A stretch of DNA of 64,000 nucleotides from Isoptericola halotolerans (GTDB lineage Bacteria; Actinomycetota; Actinomycetes; Actinomycetales; Cellulomonadaceae), in assembly GCF_013149785.1 (NCBI RefSeq), contig NZ_JABEZU010000001.1, positions 62,001-126,000 of the forward strand. The letters are read 5' to 3'. The notes beneath the pieces were generated by a model. The model searched no databases. It saw nothing but the letters and a program-made list of their open reading frames with translations, and had not been told where the DNA came from. Made by a program: the position numbers and the translations under genes. Shown here piece after piece: positions 33,408-42,313 of the stretch. Every line of letters begins with the position of its first letter. The stretch's first letter is position 1.

Positions 33408-33478
33408 GCAAACGTTTGCTGGTTCAGCAGTGCATGGCTCCTTGACCGTTGTGCAGCAGCCATGACAACGTTTGCCAT
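33408..33478. promoter_or_regulatory. Paired LacI-type operators ahead of mannonate dehydratase
   Basis: GCAAACGTTTGC (33408-33419) is a perfect palindrome with a central CG. GACAACGTTTGCCAT (33464-33478) is a near copy in opposite orientation; both share ATGGCAAACGTT. Their centres are 56 bp apart. TTGACC at 33451-33456 is a -35 candidate, so the second operator covers the -10 region. The spacing would allow DNA looping by a tetrameric repressor encoded elsewhere. Confidence 0.75.
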
Positions 33479-33506
33479 CGACGACGGAGCGACACGGAGG
33501 ACGACG

Positions 33507-34688
33507 ATGGAGCACACCTGGCGCTGGTTCGGACCCCAGGACCCGATCACGCTGGCGGACGTCCGACAGACCGGCGCGACCGGCGTCGTCACCGCCCTGC
33601 ACCACGTCCCCAACGGCGAGGTGTGGACCGTCGAGGAGATCACCGAGCGCCGCGAGATGATCGAGGCGGCGGGCCTGCGCTGGTCGGTGGTGGAGAGCAT
33701 CCCCGTGCACGACGACGTCAAGCGCCGTGCGCCCGGGTACGAGCGGTGGCTCGAGACCTACGCGCAGAGCGTGCGCAACGTCGCCGCGTGCGGCATCGAC
33801 GTCATCTGCTACAACTTCATGCCGGTGCTGGACTGGGTGCGCACCGACCTCGCCTACCCGCTGCCGGACGGGGCGCTGGCGCTGCGGTTCGACCAGGACG
33901 CCTTCGCCGCCTTCGACCTCTTCCTGCTGGAGCGCCCCGGCGCCGAGGGCGACTACTCCGACGCGGAGATCGAGCGGGCCCGCCGCCACCTGGACGCGAT
34001 GACGCCGCCCGAGGTCGACCGGCTCGTCGCCACCGTCTCCGCGGGCCTGCCCGGGTCGGAGGAGACCTGGACCCTCGACGGGCTGCGCGCCGAGCTCGCG
34101 GCCTACGCCGAGGTGGACGACGCCGCGCTGCGGTCCGCGCTGGTCGAGTTCCTCGAGGCGATCGTCCCCGTGGCCGAGGAGTGCGGCGTGCGGCTCGGCA
34201 TCCACCCGGACGACCCGCCGCGCCCCGTGCTCGGGCTGCCGCGGATCATGTCCACCGCGGCCGACGCGCGCTGGCTGCTCGACGCCGTGCCCAGCCCCAC
34301 CAGCGGGCTGACCTTCTGCACCGGCTCCTTCGGCGTGCTGCCGGAGAACGACCTCGTCGCGATGGTCGACGAGCTCGCGCCGCGCATCCACTTCGCGCAC
34401 CTGCGCTCCACCCGTCGCGAGTCCGACCCGCGCACCTTCCACGAGGCTGCGCACCTGGGCGGCGACGTCGACATGGTGGGCGTGATCGACGCCCTCGTGC
34501 GCGAGGAGCTGCGTCGCGAGGAGCACGGCGGGGCGCGGATCCCGATGCGCCCGGACCACGGGCACCTGCTGCTCGCCGAGCAGACCTCCGAGCGGGCCTC
34601 CGCCGTCCCTGGCTACTCGCTGGTCGGGCGGCTCAAGGGGCTGGCCGAGCTGCGCGGCGTCGAGCTGGCGGTGCGGCAGCGACGCTGA
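33507..34688 (+). CDS. uxuA: Mannonate dehydratase
   Basis: 393 aa, ATG at 33507 after [46 protein letters not shown] is the family's N-terminal signature. [55 protein letters not shown] and MRPDHGH carry the metal-binding and catalytic residues. It dehydrates D-mannonate to 2-keto-3-deoxygluconate in hexuronate catabolism. No other uxu/uxa gene is in the window; paired operators upstream suggest substrate-dependent repression. Confidence 0.95.
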   Translation: MEHTWRWFGPQDPITLADVRQTGATGVVTALHHVPNGEVWTVEEITERREMIEAAGLRWSVVESIPVHDDVKRRAPGYERWLETYAQSVRNVAACGIDVICYNFMPVLDWVRTDLAYPLPDGALALRFDQDAFAAFDLFLLERPGAEGDYSDAEIERARRHLDAMTPPEVDRLVATVSAGLPGSEETWTLDGLRAELAAYAEVDDAALRSALVEFLEAIVPVAEECGVRLGIHPDDPPRPVLGLPRIMSTAADARWLLDAVPSPTSGLTFCTGSFGVLPENDLVAMVDELAPRIHFAHLRSTRRESDPRTFHEAAHLGGDVDMVGVIDALVREELRREEHGGARIPMRPDHGHLLLAEQTSERASAVPGYSLVGRLKGLAELRGVELAVRQRR

Positions 34689-34697
34689 CCGGCGCCG

Positions 34698-36209
34698 TCA
34701 GCCGGACCGTCGGGGCGCGCGGACCAGCGGCTCGACGCTCGCGTAGCCGTCGTCCAGGTCGGTGGGACCGCCGGCGTCCCAGGCCCGCGTGGCGCCCGGG
34801 TCGTCGGTCCAAGCCGTCCACCCCGGGTCGAGCGTCGTGACGAACCTCGACGCCGCACCGTGCACGTCGTCCGCCAGGCGCTGCGGCGGGTCGTCCCCGG
34901 CGAGCCGACGCACCCCGGGCGCGTCGAGGACGTCGAAGAAGAACGGCACGTCGAGGCAGTGCAGCGCGATGCCGTGCGTCGGCGAGGGCCAGGTGAACCG
35001 GTACGCCCAGGTCCGGGCGGGCCCCTGCGCAGCGTCACGAGCGCTGGCGACCTCCACCACCGTGCGCCGGAAGACCATGTCGGTGACGTACCTGCCCAGC
35101 AACCGGGCGGTGCCCTGCGCGCGGAGCCCGGCGTTCGCCGCGAGGTAGGCGCGGCGACGGGAGCGCGGCACCCTGAGCGCCGCCAGCGCGAGGGTCGGCG
35201 GCACCCACCGGAGTGCTCGAGCGGCACCGTCGAGCACCATCGAGAACTCGTCGTCGGCCGTGCCGAGCACGAGCGGCTTGTCCGCGCCCGCCCCGGCGCG
35301 GAGCGACGCGACCGTCGGGCGGAGCAGCAGCTCGCCGTCGACGACGGGCCCGAGCGTCGCGCCGTGCGTCAGCTGGTCGACGGCGGCGGTGAGGCGCCCG
35401 CGTCCTGGAGGCCTGGTCGCGTCCTGCTGCAGCGCGAGCAGGCGTCCCTCGGGCACGCGTCGGAACCCGTCGACCGTGGCGTCGACGCCGGCAGCGCTCG
35501 CCAGGCGTCGCGCCACCTGGCGGGCACGGATCTCGGGAACGTCCCCGAGCGCGCCGGACAGGCACCACACGGCACGGAACAGGTGATGGGCGGCGGGCAT
35601 CCCCAGCAGGGTGAGCACCGCCCCGCCGCCGGCCGACTGCCCGGCGATCGTCACCCGGTCCGGGTCGCCGCCGAACGCCGTGATGTTCTCCTGGACCCAC
35701 TCCAGCGCGAGGAGCCAGTCCCGCACGCCCCGGTTCGACGGTGCGCCGTCGACCCACCCGAAGCCGTCGAAGCCCAGCCGGTACGACAGGGTGACGGTGA
35801 CGACGCCGTCGCGCGCGAACGCCGCGCCGTCGTACCAGGGGCTCGCGGGCGACCCGGAGGTGTAGCCACCGCCGTGGACGTAGACGAGGACGGGAAGCCG
35901 GGCGGTGCTGACAGGTGCGGGAGTGAAGACGTTGACGTTCAGCGTCGCGTCGCCCGGGACGGACGGCTCCGGGATGAGGGTGATGCCGGCGTCGCCCCGC
36001 TGCGGCGTCGGGCCGAAGGTACCGGTGTCGCGGACGCCGTCCCACCGTGCGTGCGGCACGGGTGCGGCGAAGCGGCGATCGCCCGTGGGGGGTTCGGCAT
36101 AGGGGATACCGAGGAACACCGCCGCCGACGGCGACGCGGCCGACGCCTCGCTCCAGGTGCCTCGCGCCCGGCCGGCACGAGTGCGGACCTCGGGGCGGTT
36201 GCCCTGCAT
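34698..36209 (-). CDS. Type-B carboxylesterase
   Basis: 503 aa from the ATG at 36209. Family marks: FLGIPYAEPPTGDRRFAAP near the N-terminus, LPVLVYVHGGGY as the oxyanion hole, and GQSAGGG with the nucleophile Ser in the G-x-S-x-G elbow. The acid and His residues follow later (TADDEFSMVL, WPSPTHGIALHCLDVPF). No signal peptide, so cytoplasmic. Substrates of such esterases are broad; p-nitrobenzyl-esterase-like activity is likely. Convergent with the mannonate dehydratase gene, divergent from the MFS gene. Confidence 0.92.
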   Translation of the reverse strand: MQGNRPEVRTRAGRARGTWSEASAASPSAAVFLGIPYAEPPTGDRRFAAPVPHARWDGVRDTGTFGPTPQRGDAGITLIPEPSVPGDATLNVNVFTPAPVSTARLPVLVYVHGGGYTSGSPASPWYDGAAFARDGVVTVTLSYRLGFDGFGWVDGAPSNRGVRDWLLALEWVQENITAFGGDPDRVTIAGQSAGGGAVLTLLGMPAAHHLFRAVWCLSGALGDVPEIRARQVARRLASAAGVDATVDGFRRVPEGRLLALQQDATRPPGRGRLTAAVDQLTHGATLGPVVDGELLLRPTVASLRAGAGADKPLVLGTADDEFSMVLDGAARALRWVPPTLALAALRVPRSRRRAYLAANAGLRAQGTARLLGRYVTDMVFRRTVVEVASARDAAQGPARTWAYRFTWPSPTHGIALHCLDVPFFFDVLDAPGVRRLAGDDPPQRLADDVHGAASRFVTTLDPGWTAWTDDPGATRAWDAGGPTDLDDGYASVEPLVRAPRRSG

Positions 36210-36317
36210 CTCCGCCCACCTCCTCGGCCCGGTAGGGCAAGGGTGCACCGCGCCCTGGAGGGTCGCAACGGCGCCTGGTGCTGACCGGCGGGCACGGTTG
36301 CGCGAGGATGGCTGGCG

Positions 36318-37559
36318 ATGAGCACCGAGATCACGCCGGGTGGCCCGGACCGGACGGCCCGCCGAGCGCGGGCCGCCGTCGCCGCGCTCTTCCTGACGAA
36401 CGGCGCTCTCTTCGCCAACCTGCTGCCCCGCTACCCGGAGATCAAGGCCTCCCTCGAGCTCAGCAACACGGTCTACGGTCTCGCGGTCGTCGCCTTCCCC
36501 GCGGGCGCGATGATCTCGGGGTTCGCCACCGGTGCCGCCGTCCGCCGGTTCGGGTCGGCGCGGATCGCCGCCGTCGGCACGGTCCTGACCTCTGTGGGGG
36601 TGCTGTGCGCGGGCGCCGCCCCGGTGCTGTGGGTCTTCGTCGCCGCGCTGCTGTTCGCCGGAGCGTCGGACGCCTTCACCGACGTCGGGCAGAACGCCCA
36701 CGGGCTGCGGGTCCAGCGCCGCTACGGGCGATCGATCTTCAACTCCTTCCACGCCCTGTGGTCCGTCGGCAGCGTCGTGGGCGGGGCGATGTCTGCCGGT
36801 GCGATCGCCCTCGAGGTCCCGCTCGGGGTGCACCTGGCCGTCTCGGGCACGCTGTTCTCCGCGGTGGCGCTCGTCGCGCTGCGCTTCTGTCTGCCCGGCT
36901 CCGACGGCGAGGAGCGCGCCGCGGCCCACGCTGCGGCGCCACCGGCCGGTGTCGCGTCGTCGACGGTCGGGGGTCGCCGACCGAGCGGCCGGACGGTGTT
37001 CCTGCTGGTGGCGTTCGTCGTGGTCGCGATCTCCGGGACCGTGGTGGAGGAGGCCACGAACTCCTGGGCGGCCGTCTACCTGTCCGGGTCGCTGGACACC
37101 TCGGGCGCCGTGGCCGCCACCGCGTTCATCGCGTTCATGGCCGCCGAGTTCGTCGGACGGGCCACCGGTGACCGGTTCGTCGACCGGTTCGGCCAGCGGG
37201 CCGTCGCCCGTGCCGGTGGGCTGCTGGTGGCGGCGGCGATGGGCCTGGCGCTCGCCTTCCCGTCCGTGCCGGGCACCGTCGCCGGGTTCGCCGTCGCCGG
37301 CTTCGGGGTCGCGACGGTGATCCCCGCCGCGATGCACGCGGCCGACGAGCTGCCGGGCCTGCGCCCCGGCACCGGGTTGATGGTCGTCACGTGGCTGATG
37401 CGCCTCGGGTTCCTCCTGACGCCGCCGGTCGTCGGGCTGGTCTCCGACGGGAGCAGCCTGCGCGTCGGCCTGCTGGTCGTTCCCCTGGCCGGGGTGGCGA
37501 TCGTCCTGGCCGGAGTGCTCCTGCAAGGCCGCCGCACGACCCCGAGGATCGACCTATGA
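36318..37559 (+). CDS. MFS transporter
   Basis: 413 aa with 12 predicted helices in two halves joined by a ~35-residue polar loop (about 196-225). It opens ARAAVAALFLTNGALFANLLPRYPEIKASLELSNTVYGL, the start of the FucP/YbjJ-like MFS subgroup. Substrate unknown. The downstream adenine deaminase overlaps it by ATGA, which makes purine base or nucleoside export or import the best guess. It is divergent from the carboxylesterase gene. Confidence 0.9.
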   Translation: MSTEITPGGPDRTARRARAAVAALFLTNGALFANLLPRYPEIKASLELSNTVYGLAVVAFPAGAMISGFATGAAVRRFGSARIAAVGTVLTSVGVLCAGAAPVLWVFVAALLFAGASDAFTDVGQNAHGLRVQRRYGRSIFNSFHALWSVGSVVGGAMSAGAIALEVPLGVHLAVSGTLFSAVALVALRFCLPGSDGEERAAAHAAAPPAGVASSTVGGRRPSGRTVFLLVAFVVVAISGTVVEEATNSWAAVYLSGSLDTSGAVAATAFIAFMAAEFVGRATGDRFVDRFGQRAVARAGGLLVAAAMGLALAFPSVPGTVAGFAVAGFGVATVIPAAMHAADELPGLRPGTGLMVVTWLMRLGFLLTPPVVGLVSDGSSLRVGLLVVPLAGVAIVLAGVLLQGRRTTPRIDL

Positions 37560-38542
37560 CCCACCTGCCGTTCGCCGAGCTGCACCTGCACCTCGAGGGG
37601 ACGCTGGAGCCGGAGCTCGTGATGGAGCTCGCCCGGCGCAACGACGTGACCCTCCCGTACCGCGACGTCGAGGAGCTGCGGGCGGCCTACGCGTTCCGTG
37701 ACCTGCAGTCGTTCCTGGACCTCTACTACGCGAACATGGCCGTGCTGCGGACCCGGCAGGACTTCGCCGACATGACCGCCGCCTACCTCGCCCGCGCGGC
37801 GACGGCAGGGGTGCGGCACGCGGAGATCATGTTCGACCCCCAGGCGCACCTGGTCCGCGGCGTCCCGCTGGAGGTGGTCGTCGAGGGGATCGCCTCGGTG
37901 CTCGCCACCAGCGAGGACGACCACGGGGTCTCCACGCTGCTCATCGCGGCGTTCCTGCGGGACCGACCGGAGGACGAGGCGCTCGACGTGCTCGACCGGT
38001 TGCTGGCCCGGGGGGCCCCGATCGCCGGGATCGGGCTGGACTCCGCGGAGGTGGGCAACCCGCCGGCGAGGTTCGCCCGCCTCTTCGCCCGCGCGCGGGA
38101 GGCCGGGCTGCACCTCGTGGCGCACGCGGGGGAGGAGGGACCGGCGTCGTACGTCACGGACGCGCTCGACGTGCTGGGGGTGGAACGCATCGACCACGGC
38201 ATCCGCTCGCTGGACGACGACGCGCTCGTGGCCCGGCTGGTCGCCGAGCAGGTGCCGATGACGGTGTGCCCGCTGTCGAACGTCGCCCTGCGGGCGGTCG
38301 ACACGCTCGCCGACCACCCGGTCGTGGAGATGCTGGAGCGTGGGCTGAACGTCTCGGTGCACTCCGACGACCCCGCGTACTTCGGCGGCTACCTCGACGA
38401 CAACCTCGACGCGCTCGGCTCCTCGCTCGGGCTCACGCGCGAGCAGCGGATCCGGCTCGCGGAGAACTCCGTGCGGTCGTCGTTCCTGCCCGCCGACCGG
38501 CGTGAGGAGCTGCTCGCGCAGATCGCCGCGGCGTCGGCCTGA
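37556..38542 (+). CDS. Adenine deaminase (adenosine deaminase superfamily)
   Basis: 328 aa. Metal ligands are visible as HLHLEG (His10, His12), then HAGEEG with its His and Glu, ERIDHG, and SDDPAYFGG with the catalytic Asp. FAELHLHLEGTLEPELVMELA and the PLSNVALRAVDTLADHP loop resemble the type-2 adenine deaminase (Aah1-like) branch more than true adenosine deaminases. It would convert adenine to hypoxanthine in purine salvage. Translationally coupled to the MFS gene by ATGA. Adenosine as substrate is the alternative. Confidence 0.9.
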   Translation: MTHLPFAELHLHLEGTLEPELVMELARRNDVTLPYRDVEELRAAYAFRDLQSFLDLYYANMAVLRTRQDFADMTAAYLARAATAGVRHAEIMFDPQAHLVRGVPLEVVVEGIASVLATSEDDHGVSTLLIAAFLRDRPEDEALDVLDRLLARGAPIAGIGLDSAEVGNPPARFARLFARAREAGLHLVAHAGEEGPASYVTDALDVLGVERIDHGIRSLDDDALVARLVAEQVPMTVCPLSNVALRAVDTLADHPVVEMLERGLNVSVHSDDPAYFGGYLDDNLDALGSSLGLTREQRIRLAENSVRSSFLPADRREELLAQIAAASA

Positions 38543-38554
38543 CCGCCGTCCGGC

Positions 38555-38716
38555 TCAGCGCCCGAACAGCCGGGCGAGGAACCCTCCGCTCGGTGCGTCG
38601 TCGTGCCCGCTGCACCACTGCGCGGCGGGGACGTGGCGGCGCACCTCCTCGACGTGCTGCCCGCAGCCGCTCCAGGTCGTCTTGCTGCAGGTCCGGCAGG
38701 TGGTGGGGTGACACAT
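38555..38716 (-). CDS. Small cysteine-rich protein of the rhodanese operon
   Basis: 53 aa, ATG at 38716 with AAGGAG upstream. The sequence MCHPTTCRTCSKTTWSGCGQ has four Cys plus a His in the first 18 residues, followed by a fifth Cys in QWCSGH. This looks like a small zinc ribbon. I recall near-identical small proteins in many actinobacteria, of unknown function. It lies 15 bp after the CsoR-family gene on the same strand, so it is the last gene of that operon, and is convergent with adenine deaminase (12-bp gap). Confidence 0.8.
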   Translation of the reverse strand: MCHPTTCRTCSKTTWSGCGQHVEEVRRHVPAAQWCSGHDDAPSGGFLARLFGR

Positions 38717-38731
38717 GGTGCTGCTCCTTCG

Positions 38732-39004
38732 TCAGGCGAGGGTGAGGAAGAGCTTCTCGAGCTCGGCGGCCGTCAGGCCGTCCTCGGTGGTCTGGTCGGG
38801 GTCGGACAGGCAGTCCTGCATCGCGGTGGAGATGACGGCGTAGCCGGCGCGGTCGAGGGCGCTGGAGACGGCCGAGAGCTGGGTGACGACGTCGCGGCAG
38901 GGCTTGCCGTCCTCGACGGCGGTGATGAGGGCGTCGAGCTGGCCGCGGGCACGCTTCAGCCGGTTGGCGATCTTGCGCTGGGCCGCGGGGTCCGGGGTGG
39001 CCAT
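38732..39004 (-). CDS. CsoR/CstR-family repressor, likely persulfide sensor
   Basis: 90 aa all-helical DUF156 protein. Alignment by position with M. tuberculosis CsoR keeps Cys36 and Cys65, but the copper ligand His61 is Ala61. Two conserved cysteines without the histidine is the CstR pattern, which senses sulfane sulfur rather than Cu(I). The neighbouring CoA-disulfide reductase-rhodanese fusion supports this. It lies 20 bp after that gene on the same strand and presumably binds the palindrome at 40729-40746. The functional class is inference; the family is certain. Confidence 0.85.
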   Translation of the reverse strand: MATPDPAAQRKIANRLKRARGQLDALITAVEDGKPCRDVVTQLSAVSSALDRAGYAVISTAMQDCLSDPDQTTEDGLTAAELEKLFLTLA

Positions 39005-39024
39005 GGGGGGTCCTTCCTGAGGGT

Positions 39025-40716
39025 TCAGCCGGCGAGCGCCGGGTCGTGGGTCGTGAGCAGCTCGTCGGCGACGGGGCCGAGCCCGGCGCGCAGGGTGAGC
39101 ATCCCGCCGGAGAGGGACGCGGAGTCGAAGCCCGCCTGGGCCAGGACGCGGTGTGCGATGTGCGACCGGACGCCCGAGCCGCACAGGGCGCGGACCGGTC
39201 GACCGGCGGCGGCCCCCCGGACCTCGGCGAGTCGCCCGCGCAGCTCGGTGTGCGGGACGTTCACGGACCCGGGGACGTGGCCGGTGGCGAACTCGGCTCG
39301 GCTACGGACGTCCAGCACGAGGGCCTGGGCCCGCAGGCTGTCGAGCTCCTCGGCGTGCCAGATCCGCAGCGTGCCGTCGAGCACGTTGCTCGCGGCCATC
39401 CCGGCGAGGTTGACCGGGTCCTTGGCGGCCCCGTACGGCGGGGCGTAGGCGAGGTCCAGGTCGATGAGGTCGCCCACCTCCATCCCGGCACGGATCGCGG
39501 TCGCGAGCACGTCGATGCGCTTGTCGACCCCGGCGCGGCCGACGGCCTGCGCGCCGAGGAGGAGGCCGTCGTCGGCCCGGAAGTGGATCACGAGGTGGAT
39601 CTGCTCGGCACCGGGGAACCAGCCCGCGTGGTGGCTCGGGTGCAGGTGCAGGGTGTGGAAGGCGATGCCCCCGGCGCGCAGCGCGGCACGGTTCGCGCCC
39701 GTGGTCGCGGCGGTGAGCTCACCGACGCGCACGACGGCGGTACCGACGGTCGCCGGGACGGGACGCGCCGAGCCGGGGCGCAGGATGTCGTCGGCGACGA
39801 GGCGGCCGGCGCGGTTGGCAGGCCCGGCCAGCGCGACCGGCCGGCGTGCGCCGGTGACGGCGTCGGTGCTGATGGTCGCGTCCCCGACCGCCCAGACACC
39901 GTCGGCGCTCGTGCGCCCGTGCGCGTCGACGACGATCGCGCCGCGCTCGGTCTCGATCCCGGCCGCGGCGAAGACCTCGGTGTCAGGGCGCACCCCGACG
40001 GACAGCACCACGAGGTCGGCGGGCAGCCGGGACCCGTCGGCGAGGACCACGACGTCGTCCGTGTCCCCTGCCTCGACCGCGGTGGCGGCGACGCCCGTGC
40101 GCACGGTGACACCGAGCCGTTCGAGCTCGGCGGTGACCAGGGCCGCCACCTCGCGCTCCAGCGGGGGGAGCACGTGGTCGGCGAGCTCCACGACGGTCAC
40201 CGCCAAGCCTTGCCGGGCCAGCGCCTCGGCGGCCTCCAGCCCGATGAACCCGGCGCCGAGCACGACGGCGTGACCGGCGCCGTCGTCGACCCGCTGCCGC
40301 AGCGCCGTCGCGTCGGCGACCGTGCGCAGGGTGCGCGCGCGGGGAGAGTCGAGGCCGGGGATCGGCGGCCGGACGGCCCGGGCACCGGGGGAGAGGACGA
40401 GGGCGTCGTAGCCGACGGTCTCGGTGGCCGCCGCCGACCGGACGGTGAGGGTCTGCGCGGCGGTGTCGAGGCCGATGACCTCGTGCCCGGTCCGCACGTC
40501 GAGGTCCAGGGCGGCGCGCAGGGACTCGGGAGTCTGGACGAGGAGGTCGTCGGCTTCTTCGATCTCCCCGCCGAGGTGGTACGGCAGCCCGCACCCGGCG
40601 AACGACACGTGCTCACCCCGGTCGAGGACGATGATCTCGGCGCTCTCGTCGAGCCGCCGTGCCCGGGCGGCGGCGCTCATGCCGCCGCCGACCCCACCCA
40701 CGATGACGATTCTCAT
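39025..40716 (-). CDS. CoA-disulfide reductase-like flavoprotein with C-terminal rhodanese domain
   Basis: 563 aa. GGVGGG near the N-terminus binds FAD and the single redox Cys42 lies in SFAGCGLPYHLG as in CoA disulfide reductases. GAGFIGLEAAEAL binds NAD(P)H, then a dimerisation domain runs to ~450. Residues ~460-550 are a rhodanese domain (LVLDVRSRAEFATGHVPGSVNVP) with active-site Cys in RALCGSGVRS. Characterised CoADR-RHD fusions reduce CoA or protein persulfides. First gene of a three-gene operon behind a CsoR-type operator; leaderless start at 40716. Confidence 0.92.
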   Translation of the reverse strand: MRIVIVGGVGGGMSAAARARRLDESAEIIVLDRGEHVSFAGCGLPYHLGGEIEEADDLLVQTPESLRAALDLDVRTGHEVIGLDTAAQTLTVRSAAATETVGYDALVLSPGARAVRPPIPGLDSPRARTLRTVADATALRQRVDDGAGHAVVLGAGFIGLEAAEALARQGLAVTVVELADHVLPPLEREVAALVTAELERLGVTVRTGVAATAVEAGDTDDVVVLADGSRLPADLVVLSVGVRPDTEVFAAAGIETERGAIVVDAHGRTSADGVWAVGDATISTDAVTGARRPVALAGPANRAGRLVADDILRPGSARPVPATVGTAVVRVGELTAATTGANRAALRAGGIAFHTLHLHPSHHAGWFPGAEQIHLVIHFRADDGLLLGAQAVGRAGVDKRIDVLATAIRAGMEVGDLIDLDLAYAPPYGAAKDPVNLAGMAASNVLDGTLRIWHAEELDSLRAQALVLDVRSRAEFATGHVPGSVNVPHTELRGRLAEVRGAAAGRPVRALCGSGVRSHIAHRVLAQAGFDSASLSGGMLTLRAGLGPVADELLTTHDPALAG

Positions 40717-40723
40717 GCGGCCG

Positions 40724-40752
40724 ACGCTAATACCCCCGGGGGTATTTGTCGA
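40724..40752 (-). promoter_or_regulatory. Promoter with CsoR/CstR-type operator in the spacer
   Basis: AATACCCCCGGGGGTATT (40729-40746) is an 18-bp perfect palindrome of the G/C-centred TA-flanked type bound by CsoR-family repressors. On the minus strand it fills the 17-bp spacer between TCGACA (40747-40752, -35) and TAGCGT (40724-40729, -10). The ATG at 40716 is 7 nt past the -10, so the message is leaderless and the operator blocks polymerase binding. Confidence 0.85.
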
Positions 40753-40761
40753 ACCGCGTGG

Positions 40762-41778
40762 TCAGGCCCCGGTGCGCACCACCATCTTGCCGACGTTGCC
40801 GCCCCGCATCATGTCCAGGAAGGCCTGCGGGGTGTTCTCGATGCCGTCGACGACGGTCTCGTCGTAGGCGATCTCGCCCGCGGCGAACCAGCCGGTCATC
40901 AGCTCGCGGAACCGCTCGGCGTGGTCCATGTAGCTCGGCAGCGTGAAGCCCTTGAGCATCAGGCCGCGGGTCACCGCGTTGGCGAGGTTGTCCGGCCCGG
41001 GCGTGCGCTCGGTGTCGTTGTACTGGGAGATCGCCCCGCACAGGGCGATGCGCCCGCCGGTGTTCATGCGGTCCAGCGCGGCCTCCAGGTGGTCGCCACC
41101 CACGTTGTCGAAGAACACGTCGACGCCGTCGGGGGTGACCTCGCGGAGCTGGCGGCGCACGGGAGCGTCCTTGTAGTTGAACGCGGCGTCGTACCCGTAC
41201 CGGTCGGTGAGCAGCGCGACCTTCTCGGCCGACCCGGCGGACCCGACGACGCGCCCCGCCCCGAGCAGGCGGGCGATCTGTCCGGTGGCGGTACCGACGG
41301 CACCGGCCGCGCCGGAGACGAACACCGTGTCGCCCTCGTGGAGGTCGGCGACGGCGGTCAGCCCGACGTAGGCGGTCAGGCCGGTCAGCCCGAAGATGCC
41401 GAGGTAGAGGGACAGGGGAGCCCCGGGGATCTCCGGCACGACCTGGAAGCCACGGGCGTCCTCCTGGGCGACGTCGCGCCAGCCGTGCTGGTGCAGGACC
41501 GCCGCGCCCACCGGGACGTCGTCGGACGCGGACTCGACGACGCGGCCGACGGCGCCGCCGGTCATGGTCTCGCCGAGCGCGAAGGGCGGCACATAGCTCT
41601 TGACGTCGTTCATGCGGCCGCGCATGTACGGGTCGACCGAGACGAACTCGTTGACGACGCGGACCTGACCGGGTGCGAGGTCGCCGTAGGTGACCTCGAC
41701 GGTGCGGAACGTGTCCTCGGTGGGCCAGCCGGTGGGGCGTTCGGCGAGCTGGACCTGGGTGGAGACGACGTCGGACAT
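40762..41778 (-). CDS. NADP-dependent MDR-family reductase (CurA/leukotriene-B4 dehydrogenase type)
   Basis: 338 aa from the ATG at 41778. The medium-chain dehydrogenase fold without zinc ligands is shown by FVSVDPYMRGRMND near the N-terminus. GLTGLTAYVGL, VFVSGAAGAVGTATGQIARLLGAGRVVGSAGS for NADPH, and GVDVFFDNVGGDHLEAALDRMNTGGRIALCGAISQYN are further hallmarks. It should reduce the double bond of alpha,beta-unsaturated ketones. It follows the DUF1304 gene by 50 bp in an operon facing a divergent TetR gene. Confidence 0.92.
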   Translation of the reverse strand: MSDVVSTQVQLAERPTGWPTEDTFRTVEVTYGDLAPGQVRVVNEFVSVDPYMRGRMNDVKSYVPPFALGETMTGGAVGRVVESASDDVPVGAAVLHQHGWRDVAQEDARGFQVVPEIPGAPLSLYLGIFGLTGLTAYVGLTAVADLHEGDTVFVSGAAGAVGTATGQIARLLGAGRVVGSAGSAEKVALLTDRYGYDAAFNYKDAPVRRQLREVTPDGVDVFFDNVGGDHLEAALDRMNTGGRIALCGAISQYNDTERTPGPDNLANAVTRGLMLKGFTLPSYMDHAERFRELMTGWFAAGEIAYDETVVDGIENTPQAFLDMMRGGNVGKMVVRTGA

Positions 41779-41828
41779 GAAGGGACCTGCCTTGGTTCGG
41801 TGCGGGATCTGGATCGGTGGAGCGAGGT

Positions 41829-42227
41829 TCAGACGAAGAGCCCGACGACGAGGACGACGACGGCGAGCAGCGGCACGACGCCCTGCTTCAGCGCCGCGCC
41901 GCGCTTGTCGGGCGACGAGGCGAACAGCACGAGGGCGGCGGCGACCATCGAGCCGGTACCGGCGAGGGCGAGGGCGGTGCCCGCTGCGGCGAGCGCCGAG
42001 CCGGCGGTGCCGGCTGCGGTCAGGACGATGCCGATGGCCGCGACGATCGCGAGAAAGAGGTTGTAGAAGCCCTGGTTGAACGCCATCTCGCGCGTCGACT
42101 CGGCCTCCTGCTCGGTGGTGCCGAAGACGGCGCGGGCGCGCGTGGTCCAGACGACCGACTCCAGCCAGAAGATGTAGACGTGGAGCGCGGCGGCCAGGCC
42201 GGCGAGGACGAGTCCGGTGGCGATCAC
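41829..42227 (-). CDS. DUF1304 membrane protein
   Basis: 132 aa from the GTG at 42227, preceded by GGAG; a frame extension to 42272 crosses the operator and is rejected. Four hydrophobic helices are visible, with the hallmark LHVYIFWLESVVWTTRARAVFG after helix 1 and NQGFYNLFLA in helix 2. The DUF1304 family is uncharacterised. First gene of a pair with the CurA-type reductase, both probably under the divergent TetR repressor; this suggests a response to a reactive lipophilic compound. Confidence 0.87.
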   Translation of the reverse strand: MIATGLVLAGLAAALHVYIFWLESVVWTTRARAVFGTTEQEAESTREMAFNQGFYNLFLAIVAAIGIVLTAAGTAGSALAAAGTALALAGTGSMVAAALVLFASSPDKRGAALKQGVVPLLAVVVLVVGLFV

Positions 42228-42255
42228 GGGGGCTCCAAGTGGTGGTGCGGCGTAT

Positions 42256-42297
42256 TGCAACGGTCGTTGCACAACCTATACTGGAACGACCGTTGCA
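42256..42297. promoter_or_regulatory. Two TetR operators in a divergent promoter
   Basis: TGCAACGGTCGTTGCA (42256-42271) and its inverted near-copy TGGAACGACCGTTGCA (42282-42297) flank TATACT (42277-42282). TATACT is a -10 box for the plus strand, with TTGCAA (42255-42260) as -35 at 16-bp spacing. Both DUF1304 and TetR promoters would be covered. Confidence 0.82.
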
Positions 42298-42313
42298 ACA
42301 ACTGGGGGCAGGC

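Noticed and set aside
39046-42066. 1000-codon plus-strand open frame across the CoADR and CurA-type genes
   Set aside because: It is antisense to two well-supported genes and reads as repetitive Gly/Arg/Val sequence.
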